A stretch of DNA of 64,000 bases from Nocardioides marinus (GTDB taxonomy: Bacteria > Pseudomonadota > Alphaproteobacteria > Rhodobacterales > Rhodobacteraceae): positions 245,373 through 309,372 of the forward strand of contig JAHVJD010000006.1 of the NCBI GenBank assembly GCA_019801415.1. Reading direction: 5' to 3'. The position numbers and the translations under genes are program-made. Below are positions 17,335 through 26,803 of this stretch, piece by piece; within the stretch, counting starts at the first letter, position 1; each line of letters opens with the position of its first letter. Under the pieces are notes generated by a model. The model ran no database searches. It saw only the letters and a list, made by a program, of their open reading frames with translations, and was not told the DNA's origin.

Positions 17335-18636
17335 ATGACCCAATCCATCTTTCTTCTTTTCGGCAGCTTTGCCGTGCTGATGTCTCTCGGGGTGCCGATT
17401 GCCTTCAGCATTGGTATCGCAACTACTGTCACCTTCCTGTTGTTCATGGGCCTGGACCAGTCACTGTTCATTGTGGCGCAGCAGTTGGCGTCCGGTCTCG
17501 ACAGTTTTACCTTGCTGGCAATCCCCTTCTTTATCCTTGCCGGAAACATCATGAACCGCGGCGGCATTGCCATGCGGCTGATCAATTTCGCCAAGGTCCT
17601 CGGCGGCAGACTGCCCGGTGCTTTGGCCCATTGCAACGTGATCGCAAACATGATGTTCGGCTCAATCTCCGGTTCGGCCGTTGCCTCGGCCGCGGCCGTG
17701 GGCGGGGTGATGGCGCCGCTGCAGAAAAAGGAAGGGTACGATCCGGCATTCTCGGCTGCGGTGAACATCGCCTCTTGTCCCACCGGACTGCTGATCCCGC
17801 CCTCGGCGACACTGATCGTCTACTCGCTGATCACCGGCGGCACCTCCATCGCAGCCTTGTTCGTGGCCGGCTATCTGCCCGGTATCCTGATGGGACTTGG
17901 CCTGATGATCGTGGCCGGCATCATCGCCAAGCGTCGCGGCTATCCGGTCGCGCCGCGCCCGGATCTGGCTGAGGTCTGGGTCGCCGCCCGTGATGCGGCG
18001 CTGCCACTTGGGCTCATCGTCATCGTCATGGGCGGCATCATCTCCGGGGTGTTCACCGCGACCGAAGCCTCGGCGGCGGCCGTACTCTACACCCTGTTGC
18101 TGGCGCTGGTATGGTACCGCGAGATCACCCTCAAGGATCTGCCTGCCATCCTGATCGACAGCGCCGTCACCACCTCGGTCGTGCTTCTGATGATCGGCGC
18201 CTCTATCGCCATGAGCAGGGTGATGGCCTTTGGTGGCATTCCCTTCGCGATTTCGGACTTCCTGCTCAGCCTGTCCGACAATCCGATCGCGATCCTGCTG
18301 GCGATCAACGTGGCGCTTCTGATCGTCGGCACCTTCATGGACATGACGCCGGCCTTGCTGATCTTCACACCGATCTTCATGCCGGTTGTCAAAGGACTCG
18401 GGATGGACCCGGTACATTTCGGCGTGGTGATGACGCTGAACCTGTGCATCGGCATCTGCACCCCGCCAGTCGGCTCGGCCCTGTTCGTGGGCTGCTCGGT
18501 CGGGGGCACATCGATCGCGCGGGTCATCCGGCCCTTGCTACCGTTTTACGCACTGCTGTTCGGACTGCTGATGCTGGTGACCTACGTCCCTGAAATCAGC
18601 CTGTTCCTGCCGCGTGTTCTGTTGGGATATCAATAA
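17335..18636 (+). CDS. dctM: TRAP transporter large permease DctM
   Basis: A 433-residue 12-helix permease. Family motifs include LAIPFFILAGNIMNRGGIAMRL, GSISGSAVASAAAVGGVM and the C-terminal repeat GTFMDMTPALLIFTPIFMPV. It begins 9 bases after dctQ and its last base is the first base of the GH31 gene (TAATG overlap), which ties transport to intracellular hydrolysis. Confidence 0.93.
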   Translation: MTQSIFLLFGSFAVLMSLGVPIAFSIGIATTVTFLLFMGLDQSLFIVAQQLASGLDSFTLLAIPFFILAGNIMNRGGIAMRLINFAKVLGGRLPGALAHCNVIANMMFGSISGSAVASAAAVGGVMAPLQKKEGYDPAFSAAVNIASCPTGLLIPPSATLIVYSLITGGTSIAALFVAGYLPGILMGLGLMIVAGIIAKRRGYPVAPRPDLAEVWVAARDAALPLGLIVIVMGGIISGVFTATEASAAAVLYTLLLALVWYREITLKDLPAILIDSAVTTSVVLLMIGASIAMSRVMAFGGIPFAISDFLLSLSDNPIAILLAINVALLIVGTFMDMTPALLIFTPIFMPVVKGLGMDPVHFGVVMTLNLCIGICTPPVGSALFVGCSVGGTSIARVIRPLLPFYALLFGLLMLVTYVPEISLFLPRVLLGYQ

Positions 18637-20990
18637 TGAAATGCCTGAAAGCCTGGTCTCTGGAGGCGGAGACCCCAACCGGCGTCACCCTGCGCGTCGA
18701 GGAACGTCACCTGCTGCATATTCATGTCCTGGAGCCCACGCTGTTCCGCGTGTCTCTGCAAAAGGATGCGGCGTGGCGGCTGAATCGTACCTGGACAATC
18801 GCGCCGGAGGGCAAGGCCCCATGGCACGGCCGCAACCGTGAGGATCTCACAGGGTTTTCCTGTCCACCCCCGGAGGTGACCACCTCCGAGAGCGAGATTA
18901 CTGTCGCCACGGACACCTTGCGCCTGCGGCTGTTGTCCCCGTTGCAGATGATCTGGGAGGCCAAGGTTGGAGGCACCTGGCAATGCTTTGCAAAGGATCG
19001 CGCGACCGGCGGCATCCATCTGGGCCTGCGCGATCATGCCCACGCCCATTTCCTTGCCCGCACGGAAGGCGAACCGGTCTTTGGCCTTGGCGAGAAGACC
19101 GGTCCCTTGAACCGTGCAGGCAGACGCTACGAGATGCGCAACATCGATGCCATGGGCTATGATGCGGAAAGCACGGACCCGCTTTACAAACATGTTCCTT
19201 TCACCATCACCCGAACCTCGACCGCCGGGTGCTGGTCAATCTTCTACGACAATCTCGCCGGGTGCTGGTTCGACCTTGGCAACGAACTCGACAACTATCA
19301 CGCACCCTACCGCGCCTATCGGGCCGAAGACGGCGATCTGGATTTCTACATGTCCTGGGCGCCGCAGGTTCTGGACCTCGTCAAACGTCAGGAACAGCTG
19401 ACCGGCGGCACCGCCTTTCCGCCGCGCTGGAGCCTTGGCTACTCCGGTTCAACGATGTCCTATACGGACGCGCCAGACGCACAAGCCCAGCTCGAAGGCT
19501 TCCTCACCAAGATCGCCGAACATCGAATTCCCTGCGACAGCTTTCAGATGTCCTCTGGCTATACCTCCATTGGCAGAAAGCGTTACGTGTTCAACTGGAA
19601 CGACGACAAGATGCCCGATCCGGAGGGTATGGCCTCGAAATTTGCGGAACTTGAGGTGCATCTGATCGCGAACATCAAACCCTGCCTGCTGCAGGACCAT
19701 CCGCGGTATGCAGAGGCAGCGGACGCTGGTCTGTTCGTCCACGCCAGCCCGGAAGCGGACGCAGACGCTGGCCCCGAGATGTCCGTCTTCTGGGATGACG
19801 AGGGCTCACATCTGGATTTCACCAACCCGGCTACAATTGACTGGTGGAAATCGAACGTCACCTCGGCGCTGTTGACGCGGGGCATCGGCTCCACCTGGAA
19901 CGACAACAACGAGTATGAAATCTGGGACCGCCACGCCCAATGCGCGGGCTTTGGCGAGAGCATCGATATCGCGCTGATGCGTCCGGTGATGCCCATCCTG
20001 ATGACCCGCGCCTCCATGGAAGCGCAACAAGCCCATGCCCCTCGAAAACGCCCCTATCTGATCAGCCGCTCCGGCGCGCCGGGATTGCAACGCTATGCGC
20101 AGACGTGGAGCGGCGACAACCGCACCGACTGGAAGACGCTGCGCTGGAACCAGCGCACCGGGCTGGGGATGAGCCTGTCAGGCTTTTTCAACATCGGCCA
20201 TGATGTCGGCGGTTTCTCCGGCCCCCGGCCGGAACCGGAACTGTTCGTGCGATGGGTGCAGAACGGGATCTTTCACCCTCGTTTCACCATTCATTCCTGG
20301 AATGAAGATGCGACGGTCAACGAGCCCTGGATGTACCCCGAGGTCACCGATCAAATCCGGGCGGCGATCCGCCTGCGCTATCGCTTGATGCCATATCTTT
20401 ACACCTGCCTGTGGCAAGCCGCCGAGCACAGCGAGCCCATGCTTCGACCACTGTTCCTGGACTTCGGCGATGACCCGCAAACCTGGGAGGAGGGGGACAG
20501 CTTCCTTCTTGGCCGCGACCTTCTGGTCGCAACCGTGCTCGACCAGGGGCGTGACACCCATGCAGTCTACTTGCCCAGACACGCCAACGGTTGGTGGGAC
20601 TTCCACGCTGGCACTTGGCATGCCGGAGGGCAGTGGCTAGAGCTTCCAGTGACGCTCGACAGCATCCCGCTGTTCGTGCGCGGTGGTGTGGTGATCCCGA
20701 TGGGCGAGGGCGCCGACCGCGCCGCCCCGGAGGCAGAAACCGGGCGCGTGCTGGCCATCTTCCCGGCCCCCGGACAGGGATGCCATGGCAGCCTGATGTA
20801 CGAGGATGACGGGGTGTCCTGCGACAGCGACTGGTGCCTGACCCATTTCGAGGTGTCCTGCGACACCGTCGGCATCAGCCTGCGCACCCGCCGCGAAGGT
20901 CCCGGCAGGCCGATCCTGCCGACAGCGGACCTGCTGCTTCCTTCCGGCGAGTCTCGCGCATTGAAGACAGCAAGAAGGATCTCCCTGTGA
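18636..20990 (+). CDS. Glycoside hydrolase family 31 (alpha-xylosidase/alpha-glucosidase-like)
   Basis: A 784-residue GH31 enzyme: an N-terminal beta-sandwich (residues 1-240), a TIM barrel with nucleophile D423 (STWNDNNEYEIW) and probable acid/base D494 (WSGDN), and C-terminal beta domains. There is no signal peptide, so it works in the cytoplasm. GH31 retains the anomeric configuration and cleaves alpha-linkages; alpha-xyloside, alpha-glucoside or another alpha-glycoside could be the substrate. Its place between dctM and uxuB suggests that the imported glycoside carries an alpha-linked sugar as well as glucuronate. It overlaps uxuB by 4 bases. Confidence 0.87.
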   Translation: MKCLKAWSLEAETPTGVTLRVEERHLLHIHVLEPTLFRVSLQKDAAWRLNRTWTIAPEGKAPWHGRNREDLTGFSCPPPEVTTSESEITVATDTLRLRLLSPLQMIWEAKVGGTWQCFAKDRATGGIHLGLRDHAHAHFLARTEGEPVFGLGEKTGPLNRAGRRYEMRNIDAMGYDAESTDPLYKHVPFTITRTSTAGCWSIFYDNLAGCWFDLGNELDNYHAPYRAYRAEDGDLDFYMSWAPQVLDLVKRQEQLTGGTAFPPRWSLGYSGSTMSYTDAPDAQAQLEGFLTKIAEHRIPCDSFQMSSGYTSIGRKRYVFNWNDDKMPDPEGMASKFAELEVHLIANIKPCLLQDHPRYAEAADAGLFVHASPEADADAGPEMSVFWDDEGSHLDFTNPATIDWWKSNVTSALLTRGIGSTWNDNNEYEIWDRHAQCAGFGESIDIALMRPVMPILMTRASMEAQQAHAPRKRPYLISRSGAPGLQRYAQTWSGDNRTDWKTLRWNQRTGLGMSLSGFFNIGHDVGGFSGPRPEPELFVRWVQNGIFHPRFTIHSWNEDATVNEPWMYPEVTDQIRAAIRLRYRLMPYLYTCLWQAAEHSEPMLRPLFLDFGDDPQTWEEGDSFLLGRDLLVATVLDQGRDTHAVYLPRHANGWWDFHAGTWHAGGQWLELPVTLDSIPLFVRGGVVIPMGEGADRAAPEAETGRVLAIFPAPGQGCHGSLMYEDDGVSCDSDWCLTHFEVSCDTVGISLRTRREGPGRPILPTADLLLPSGESRALKTARRISL

Positions 20991-22420
20991 CCAGCAAGCG
21001 CATTCCGTGCTCCTATGACCGCACGGCCCTTCGTCCACGCATTCTGCACCTTGGCTTTGGCGCCTTTGCCCGCGCCCACCCGATGGTGTACCTGCACCAT
21101 GGGCTGGCCGCGGCGGGCGGTGACTGGGGCGTCGTGGCGGCTCGGCTGAATTCAGGCGTTGACGCGCTTGACGCGCTCGATCAGGCCGATGGTCTCTACC
21201 ACGTGGCCGAAGCGGATGGTGACACGATCACCCTGCGCGAAATCGGAGTGTTGACCGGCAGTTGCCATCCCGCCCGCGACGGCGCCGCGGCCTTGCCCGC
21301 GCTGATTGCCTCGGCCTCCATGTCGTTGATCCTGTTGACGATTACCGAAAAGGGCTATTGCACCAAAGCGGGCGCGCTCGACGTCGACCATCCCGGCATT
21401 CGCGCCGATCTTGCGGGTGGGGCGCCGTCAACGGCGATTGGAGTGATTGTTGCCGGGCTGGCACAACGTCGCACCGCGGGCCATGGCGGGCTGACCATCC
21501 TGTCCTGTGACAACCAGCCCCACAACGGCGCGCTGACGCGTACGGCGGTTCTGGATTTTGCCAAGGCACTGGACCCGGAGCTGGCGAATTGGATTGCCAC
21601 TCACGTGCGGTTTCCTTCCTCCATGGTCGACCGCATCGTTCCGGCAATGACCGAGGATGGCCGCGCTGTAATCCGTGATGCGTTGGATGCAGAAGACCCG
21701 AACGCGATCCTGTGCGAACCTTTCCGCCAATGGGTGATCGAGAAGGATTTTGCCGGAGACATCCCCCCCTTTGCTGCAGGCGGAGCACTGTTGGTACCAG
21801 ATGTACGGCCCTTTGAAGAGATGAAGTTACGGCTTCTGAATGGTGCGCACACGACGTTGGCCTGGCTGGGGCAACTGCTTGGGCATGAGACTGTCTCGGA
21901 CTGTATGCAGGATAATGATCTGCGCACTGCGCTGCGTCACCTGATGCTTGCGGAACAGGCGCCGACACTGACGCTGCCTGGTGGGATTGACATTGTAGCC
22001 TATGCCGATGACCTGCTTACGCGCTTTGCCAATCCCCGGCTGCGCCACAGACTGGCACAAATCGCCATGGACAGCAGTCAGAAAATGCCCCAACGCCTGC
22101 TGGCGCCCATCGAACAAAACATCGCAGCCGACCGGGACTGGAGCATCAGTACCCTTGCCCTAGCCGCGTGGATCAAGGGCTTGCGCGACCTCGCCCCGAT
22201 CGACGATCCGCGGCAGGCGGAATTGTATGCGGCAGCGGCCTCGGACACGCCCGTCACCTCCGTCCTCGCGCTGCCCGGCCTGCTTCCGGAGGGGCTGCAC
22301 GATTGTACGGTGCTAACCGATCCGGTGCTGGAGGCCTATGCGCGCCTCGAAAGGACTGGCGCGGCAGCGACTCTTGCCGCAACGCTCACCCATGTTTCAC
22401 CTGCCGAGGCTGCGCAATGA
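20987..22420 (+). CDS. uxuB: Fructuronate reductase UxuB (mannitol dehydrogenase family)
   Basis: A 477-residue polyol dehydrogenase-family enzyme that reduces D-fructuronate to D-mannonate with NADH. N-terminal LHLGFGAFARAHP binds the cofactor; the catalytic region includes LLNGAHTTLAWLG, with the family lysine upstream (EEMKLRLLNG). The GTG at 20987 is preferred: it overlaps the GH31 stop (GTGA), has AAGGAT upstream and gives the normal family length, whereas the longer frame from 20834 is an extension inside GH31. It is coupled by ATGA overlap to uxaC. Confidence 0.9.
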   Translation: MTSKRIPCSYDRTALRPRILHLGFGAFARAHPMVYLHHGLAAAGGDWGVVAARLNSGVDALDALDQADGLYHVAEADGDTITLREIGVLTGSCHPARDGAAALPALIASASMSLILLTITEKGYCTKAGALDVDHPGIRADLAGGAPSTAIGVIVAGLAQRRTAGHGGLTILSCDNQPHNGALTRTAVLDFAKALDPELANWIATHVRFPSSMVDRIVPAMTEDGRAVIRDALDAEDPNAILCEPFRQWVIEKDFAGDIPPFAAGGALLVPDVRPFEEMKLRLLNGAHTTLAWLGQLLGHETVSDCMQDNDLRTALRHLMLAEQAPTLTLPGGIDIVAYADDLLTRFANPRLRHRLAQIAMDSSQKMPQRLLAPIEQNIAADRDWSISTLALAAWIKGLRDLAPIDDPRQAELYAAAASDTPVTSVLALPGLLPEGLHDCTVLTDPVLEAYARLERTGAAATLAATLTHVSPAEAAQ

Positions 22421-23817
22421 CTGCCTTTCTAAACAGTGATTTCCTGCTCGACACCGCCACTGCACGGCACCTGTTTCACGAAATCGCCAGTGACCTGCCG
22501 ATCGTCGACTATCATAACCACCTGCCACCGGCCGAGATTGCCGCGGACCGAAAATGGGACAACATCGGCGAGATGTGGCTGGCCTTCGATCACTACAAAT
22601 GGCGCGTCATGCGGTGGGCCGGAGTGGATGAGGCCCGTGTCTCCGGCAACGCCAGTTGGCGACAGAAATTTGACGCCTTTGCCGAGGCCATGCCTCGGGC
22701 AGTCCTCAACCCTGTACATCACTGGTCGCATCTCGAGCTCTGGCGCTACTTCGACCTGACTGGGACAGTGCTGTCGCCCACGACAGCAGATCATGTATGG
22801 CACGCCACCAATGCCCGCCTGTCGGAGCCGGGCTTCACGGCACAGGGTTTGCTGCGCCGAATGAACGTAGAGCTCGTCGGAACCACCGACGACCCGCTCG
22901 ACGACCTGACGCATCACGCGGCCATGAAGGGCGCGGACATCACCGTTGTGCCAACCTTTCGGCCCGATAAATCGGTGCAGATAGAGGCGTCCGGCTTTGC
23001 CGGTTACATCGAGCGGTTGGAGGCTCTCACGCATCCGATCCGCAGCTTCGAGGATCTGGTCGCGGCCTTGCTCCTGAGGTTGGATCATTTCGTCGCCCAC
23101 GGCTGCCGGGCGGCAGATCATGGCATCAATCACCTCGATGCAGGCGACATTCCGGGTGCCGCCGCTTTGGATGCGGCCTTGCGCACCGCGCGTTCAGGCG
23201 AACCTGTCACGCCCGAGCAGGCATCCGGCCACAGGGCGGCGTTGTTCGACGCCTTGGGACGTGCCTATGCGGCGCGCGGGCTGGTGATGCAGTGCCACAT
23301 GAATGTGGTGCGCAACGGCTCCACCCGGCTGTTGCAGGCGATCGGCCCGGATGCCGGGGGGGATTCACTGCGTGACACCGATATGGCCGGGCCCTTGAAC
23401 GTGCTTCTCGACCGGCTCGACCGCGACGGGCAACTGCCGCGCATGGTGCTATATGGACTGGATCCGGCGCGCAATCCGGTGCTGGTCGCCACGGCGGGCA
23501 CTTTTCAGGATGGCTCGGTGCCGGGCAAGATACAGGCCGGATCCGCTTGGTGGTTCAACGACACGCTGGACGGCATGGAAAGCCAGATGCGGACGCTGGC
23601 GCAGGTTGGCCTGCTGTCCACTTTTCTGGGCATGCTGACGGACAGCCGCTCTTTCCTGTCCTTTCCGCGCCACGAATATTTCCGTCGACTGCTCTGCGGC
23701 ATGATCGGGCGCTGGTCCGAAACCGGACATCTGCCCGATGACCCCGAGGCGCTGGAGCAACTGGTCCGCGGGATATGCTATGAAAACGCCAAGGCCTGGT
23801 TCATCGATCCCAGGTAG
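22417..23817 (+). CDS. uxaC: Glucuronate isomerase UxaC
   Basis: A 466-residue amidohydrolase-fold isomerase that converts D-glucuronate to D-fructuronate (and galacturonate to tagaturonate). It shows the metal-binding VDYHNHLPPAEIA near residue 28, the family segment ELVGTTDDPLDDL and MQCHMNVVRNGSTRL. The ATG at 22417 overlaps the uxuB stop. It is the final gene of the plus-strand operon; together with uxuB and uxuA it completes glucuronate to 2-keto-3-deoxygluconate. Confidence 0.94.
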   Translation: MTAFLNSDFLLDTATARHLFHEIASDLPIVDYHNHLPPAEIAADRKWDNIGEMWLAFDHYKWRVMRWAGVDEARVSGNASWRQKFDAFAEAMPRAVLNPVHHWSHLELWRYFDLTGTVLSPTTADHVWHATNARLSEPGFTAQGLLRRMNVELVGTTDDPLDDLTHHAAMKGADITVVPTFRPDKSVQIEASGFAGYIERLEALTHPIRSFEDLVAALLLRLDHFVAHGCRAADHGINHLDAGDIPGAAALDAALRTARSGEPVTPEQASGHRAALFDALGRAYAARGLVMQCHMNVVRNGSTRLLQAIGPDAGGDSLRDTDMAGPLNVLLDRLDRDGQLPRMVLYGLDPARNPVLVATAGTFQDGSVPGKIQAGSAWWFNDTLDGMESQMRTLAQVGLLSTFLGMLTDSRSFLSFPRHEYFRRLLCGMIGRWSETGHLPDDPEALEQLVRGICYENAKAWFIDPR

Positions 23818-23853
23818 CCCGTTCGGCACATACGCGACCTACGTCGCCAATAC

Positions 23854-23880
23854 TGACGGCCTCATGCACAGGGGCCGTCA
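23854..23880. terminator. Hairpin between uxaC and the convergent dctM
   Basis: TGACGGCC (23854-23861) and GGCCGTCA (23873-23880) form a perfect 8-bp stem, followed on the plus strand by AAAAG. It begins 37 bases after uxaC and touches the stop codon of the opposing dctM, as expected for a shared bidirectional terminator. Confidence 0.5.
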
Positions 23881-25161
23881 AAAGCCACTGACGCTCGGCA
23901 GCCATGTCGACAGGAACGGCAGGAAGGTAATCAGCAGCAGTGCTACAGCCAGGGCGAGAAAAAATGGCGGCATTTCCCGTACCAAGGCCGATGGCTTGAG
24001 CTTCACGGTGGAGGACACCACGAAAATCAAGCTCCCGACCGGCGGCGTGGCCAATCCCAGTGTCAGATTCACGATCACGATAATCGCGAAATGGTTCGGG
24101 TCGATCCCCAGGGCAAAGCTGATTGGCGCGAGGATCGGCACCAATATCATCACCCCCGGCAGCGGATCCATGAACAGGCCAAAAACCAGCAACAGCAAGT
24201 TGACAGCCAACAGGAAGACAATCGGGGACAGATCCCAAGAGATGATCGTCTCCGCCAGAAACTGCGGCACGCTTTCAATGATCAGCACCCAGGCAAAAGC
24301 CCTGGCGGAGCCTAGGATCAACAGCACCGCTCCGGACGTCAACGCGGCTCGCAGGACAATCCCCGGCAAATCGCGCAGGTGCAGTGAGCGGTAAACGAAC
24401 ATGCCGACAAGCAGCGCGTAGAACACGGCGATGACGGACGCTTCCGTTGGGGTGAAAACACCAAAGCGGATACCGCCCACAACCAGCAGGATCAGCAACA
24501 ACGCCGGCACGGCAAAAAATGCAATCCGCCCAATTTCGGCCAGCGTGGGCATTGGCTGCCCGGAAGCGTAGTCGCGGGCTTTGCTGACGCGGGCATTGGC
24601 CAGAAGGATCAGCAGAGTAATCAGCAGTCCCGGCAAGACCCCCGCCATGAACAGCGAGCCGACCGAGACTTCCTTGTCCTGCATGGCATAGATGATCATG
24701 GTGATTGAAGGCGGGATGATCGGTCCCACGACCGAACTGGCGATTGTCAGCGCCCCGGCATAAGGGCGGTCATAGCCACCTTTTTCCATCATGCGGATCA
24801 TCATCGTACCCGGGCCGGCGGCATCAGCAAGCGCACTGCCTGAAATGCCCGCGAACATCGCCGAGCTGACCACGTTGGCATGGCCCAGACCACCGCGCAA
24901 ATGGCCGACAAATGCCTGCGCCAGACGCAAGATCGCGAGGGTCACCGCGCCACCAGTCATGATCTCGGAGGCGAGGATGAAGAAGGGCACCGCCAACAGA
25001 GGGAAACTGTCCAGGCCGGCAAACATTTCCTTCACCACCACCAGATGCGGGTAATTGGAGGCAAAGGTGATGGCAAGAAACACCGAAATCGCCATCGCAA
25101 AGGCGACCGGCAGTCCAAGCGCCAGCAGCACGAACAGGGCAGGGAACAGGATCTCAGCCAT
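23878..25161 (-). CDS. dctM: TRAP transporter large permease DctM (second TRAP system)
   Basis: A 427-residue 12-helix permease with LLAVPFFILASEIMTGGAVTLAIL, GISGSALADAAGPG and GLFMDPLPGVMILVPILAPI. The start at 25161 has GGAGG six bases upstream and overlaps the dctQ stop by 8 bases; an upstream in-frame start at 25245 lies inside dctQ. It is the last gene of the minus-strand operon that starts with the aldehyde dehydrogenase. Confidence 0.92.
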   Translation of the reverse strand: MAEILFPALFVLLALGLPVAFAMAISVFLAITFASNYPHLVVVKEMFAGLDSFPLLAVPFFILASEIMTGGAVTLAILRLAQAFVGHLRGGLGHANVVSSAMFAGISGSALADAAGPGTMMIRMMEKGGYDRPYAGALTIASSVVGPIIPPSITMIIYAMQDKEVSVGSLFMAGVLPGLLITLLILLANARVSKARDYASGQPMPTLAEIGRIAFFAVPALLLILLVVGGIRFGVFTPTEASVIAVFYALLVGMFVYRSLHLRDLPGIVLRAALTSGAVLLILGSARAFAWVLIIESVPQFLAETIISWDLSPIVFLLAVNLLLLVFGLFMDPLPGVMILVPILAPISFALGIDPNHFAIIVIVNLTLGLATPPVGSLIFVVSSTVKLKPSALVREMPPFFLALAVALLLITFLPFLSTWLPSVSGF

Positions 25162-25729
25162 TCGCACCTCCGGGCAAAGCATCCGGCCCATCGGCATCGG
25201 GGTCCAGCGACCGGTAACGTCCCGCCTCGATGAACGGGCGGGCAATCAACAGCAAGTGCAGAATCAACAAGGAAAAGCCGACCGGCATTGCCGCATACAC
25301 GTACAAAAAGGGCAGGCGCAGCGCGGGCGTGACCTGGTACTGCATCCGCTGGGCGTATTGCCAACCGACATGCACCATGAAGGCAAAGAACAGCAACAGC
25401 ATCGCAACGATCGCAGCCCGCAGCATCCGTTGCCCGGCCTGCGGCAGGCTATCCTGGAGGTTGGTGATTGCGACGTGGCCGCCGATACGCAGGATCAGCC
25501 CCGCACCAATAAATGTCAGCCAGATCATCAGGTAACGAGCCGCCTCGTCAGCCCAGGGCAGTGAATGCGAGGTGAAGTACCGCAGCGTGATGTTGCTGCC
25601 CACGATGAGTGCCATGGCCGACAGCATCAGGATCAGCACCCATCCGTTAAGCGCCACAAAGAGGTTTTCCAGCTTTTTCAAGACTTTCCCGCCACCGAAA
25701 AGGCGTCGGCGCCGGAGCGACGCCGACAC
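25154..25729 (-). CDS. dctQ: TRAP transporter small permease DctQ (second TRAP system)
   Basis: A four-helix membrane protein of about 191 residues, with WADEAARYLMIWLTFIGAGLILRIGGHVAI as family signature. The GTG at 25729 begins 7 bases after the dctP stop; a TTG about 16 codons later (LKKLENLF) is an alternative that gives a more usual DctQ N-terminus. Confidence 0.88.
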   Translation of the reverse strand: MSASLRRRRLFGGGKVLKKLENLFVALNGWVLILMLSAMALIVGSNITLRYFTSHSLPWADEAARYLMIWLTFIGAGLILRIGGHVAITNLQDSLPQAGQRMLRAAIVAMLLLFFAFMVHVGWQYAQRMQYQVTPALRLPFLYVYAAMPVGFSLLILHLLLIARPFIEAGRYRSLDPDADGPDALPGGANG

Positions 25730-25736
25730 GCACGTA

Positions 25737-26717
25737 TCACTTGAATGCGACGATCGCGTTCACCAGATCCTTGCCGTAGGTCTCGTAGTAACCTTCATAG
25801 GCGGCGCTGATGGACTCTTGGAACGCGGCTTTCTCGTCCATAGACAGGGCGTTGATTTCCATGCCGCGGTCCTTCAGCGTCTCGACGCCGCTGGTCTCAA
25901 CATTGTCGACATAGCTACGCATTGCCTCGGAGGCGGCGGCAGCAGCCTTCTCAAAGGCGGCTTTCTGCGTCTCGTCCAGACCTTCCCAGAACGGCTTGGA
26001 CACCAACAGCATGGCCGGGGAATAGACGTGACCGGACAAGGTCAGATATTTCTGCACTTCATCCAGTTTCACCGAAACGATAACCGACAGCGGGTTTTCC
26101 TGACCGTCAATGACACCCTGTTGAAGCGACGAAATCACCTCCGGCCAAGCCATCGGTGTCGGCGCGGCACCCATCGCGTTGAACGCGGCGAGATGCACCG
26201 GATTTTCCATGGTCCGCAGCTTCAGCCCCTCGGCATCGGCCGGAGTATGTATCGGGTTTCGGTTGTTGGTGATGTGGCGGAAGCCCTGTTCACCCCAAGC
26301 CAATCCATGCAAGCCCACATTATCGAACTTGGCAAGGATTTCCTGACCAATCGGCCCATCCAGCACCGCGCGGGCATGCTCCAGATCGCGGAACAGGAAG
26401 GGAATGTCGAAAACGCCTGTATCCGGGACAAAATTCGCCAGGGTGCCGGACGAAACGATGGTTGCCTCGATCGTTCCGAGTTGCAGCCCCTCGATGACTT
26501 CCCGTTCGCCGCCCAGGCCGGAGGAGGGGAAGTGCTTGAACTCAAACGCATCTCCCGTTTCGGCCTTCAGAACCTCCTCGAACTTCTGGGCCGCGACGCC
26601 ATAGTGGCTGTCAGGCGCAAGCGCATAGCCGATCTTCACTTCGGTCTGGGCAAATGCCGGCAAACCGGCGGCAATGAGCAAGCCGACCGTGGCCAGCCCG
26701 CGATACGCGAAAGTCAT
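25737..26717 (-). CDS. dctP: TRAP transporter substrate-binding protein DctP (second TRAP system)
   Basis: A 326-residue periplasmic binding protein with a signal peptide (residues 1-23, ending AFA) and the DctP segments LKLRTMENPVHLAAFNAMGA and WPEVISSLQQGVIDGQENPL. GGGAGGA precedes the ATG. The neighbouring aldehyde dehydrogenase and beta-hydroxyacid dehydrogenase suggest a hydroxy- or aldehyde-yielding carboxylate, but the ligand cannot be named. Confidence 0.91.
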   Translation of the reverse strand: MTFAYRGLATVGLLIAAGLPAFAQTEVKIGYALAPDSHYGVAAQKFEEVLKAETGDAFEFKHFPSSGLGGEREVIEGLQLGTIEATIVSSGTLANFVPDTGVFDIPFLFRDLEHARAVLDGPIGQEILAKFDNVGLHGLAWGEQGFRHITNNRNPIHTPADAEGLKLRTMENPVHLAAFNAMGAAPTPMAWPEVISSLQQGVIDGQENPLSVIVSVKLDEVQKYLTLSGHVYSPAMLLVSKPFWEGLDETQKAAFEKAAAAASEAMRSYVDNVETSGVETLKDRGMEINALSMDEKAAFQESISAAYEGYYETYGKDLVNAIVAFK

Positions 26718-26803
26718 TGAAATCCTCCCTCTAAAGGTTGTTAATTGCTACACAAGGCAACTTTTTCTGGCAACCCCAAGGGTTGAGGCTGCCGATCCTG
26801 TTT

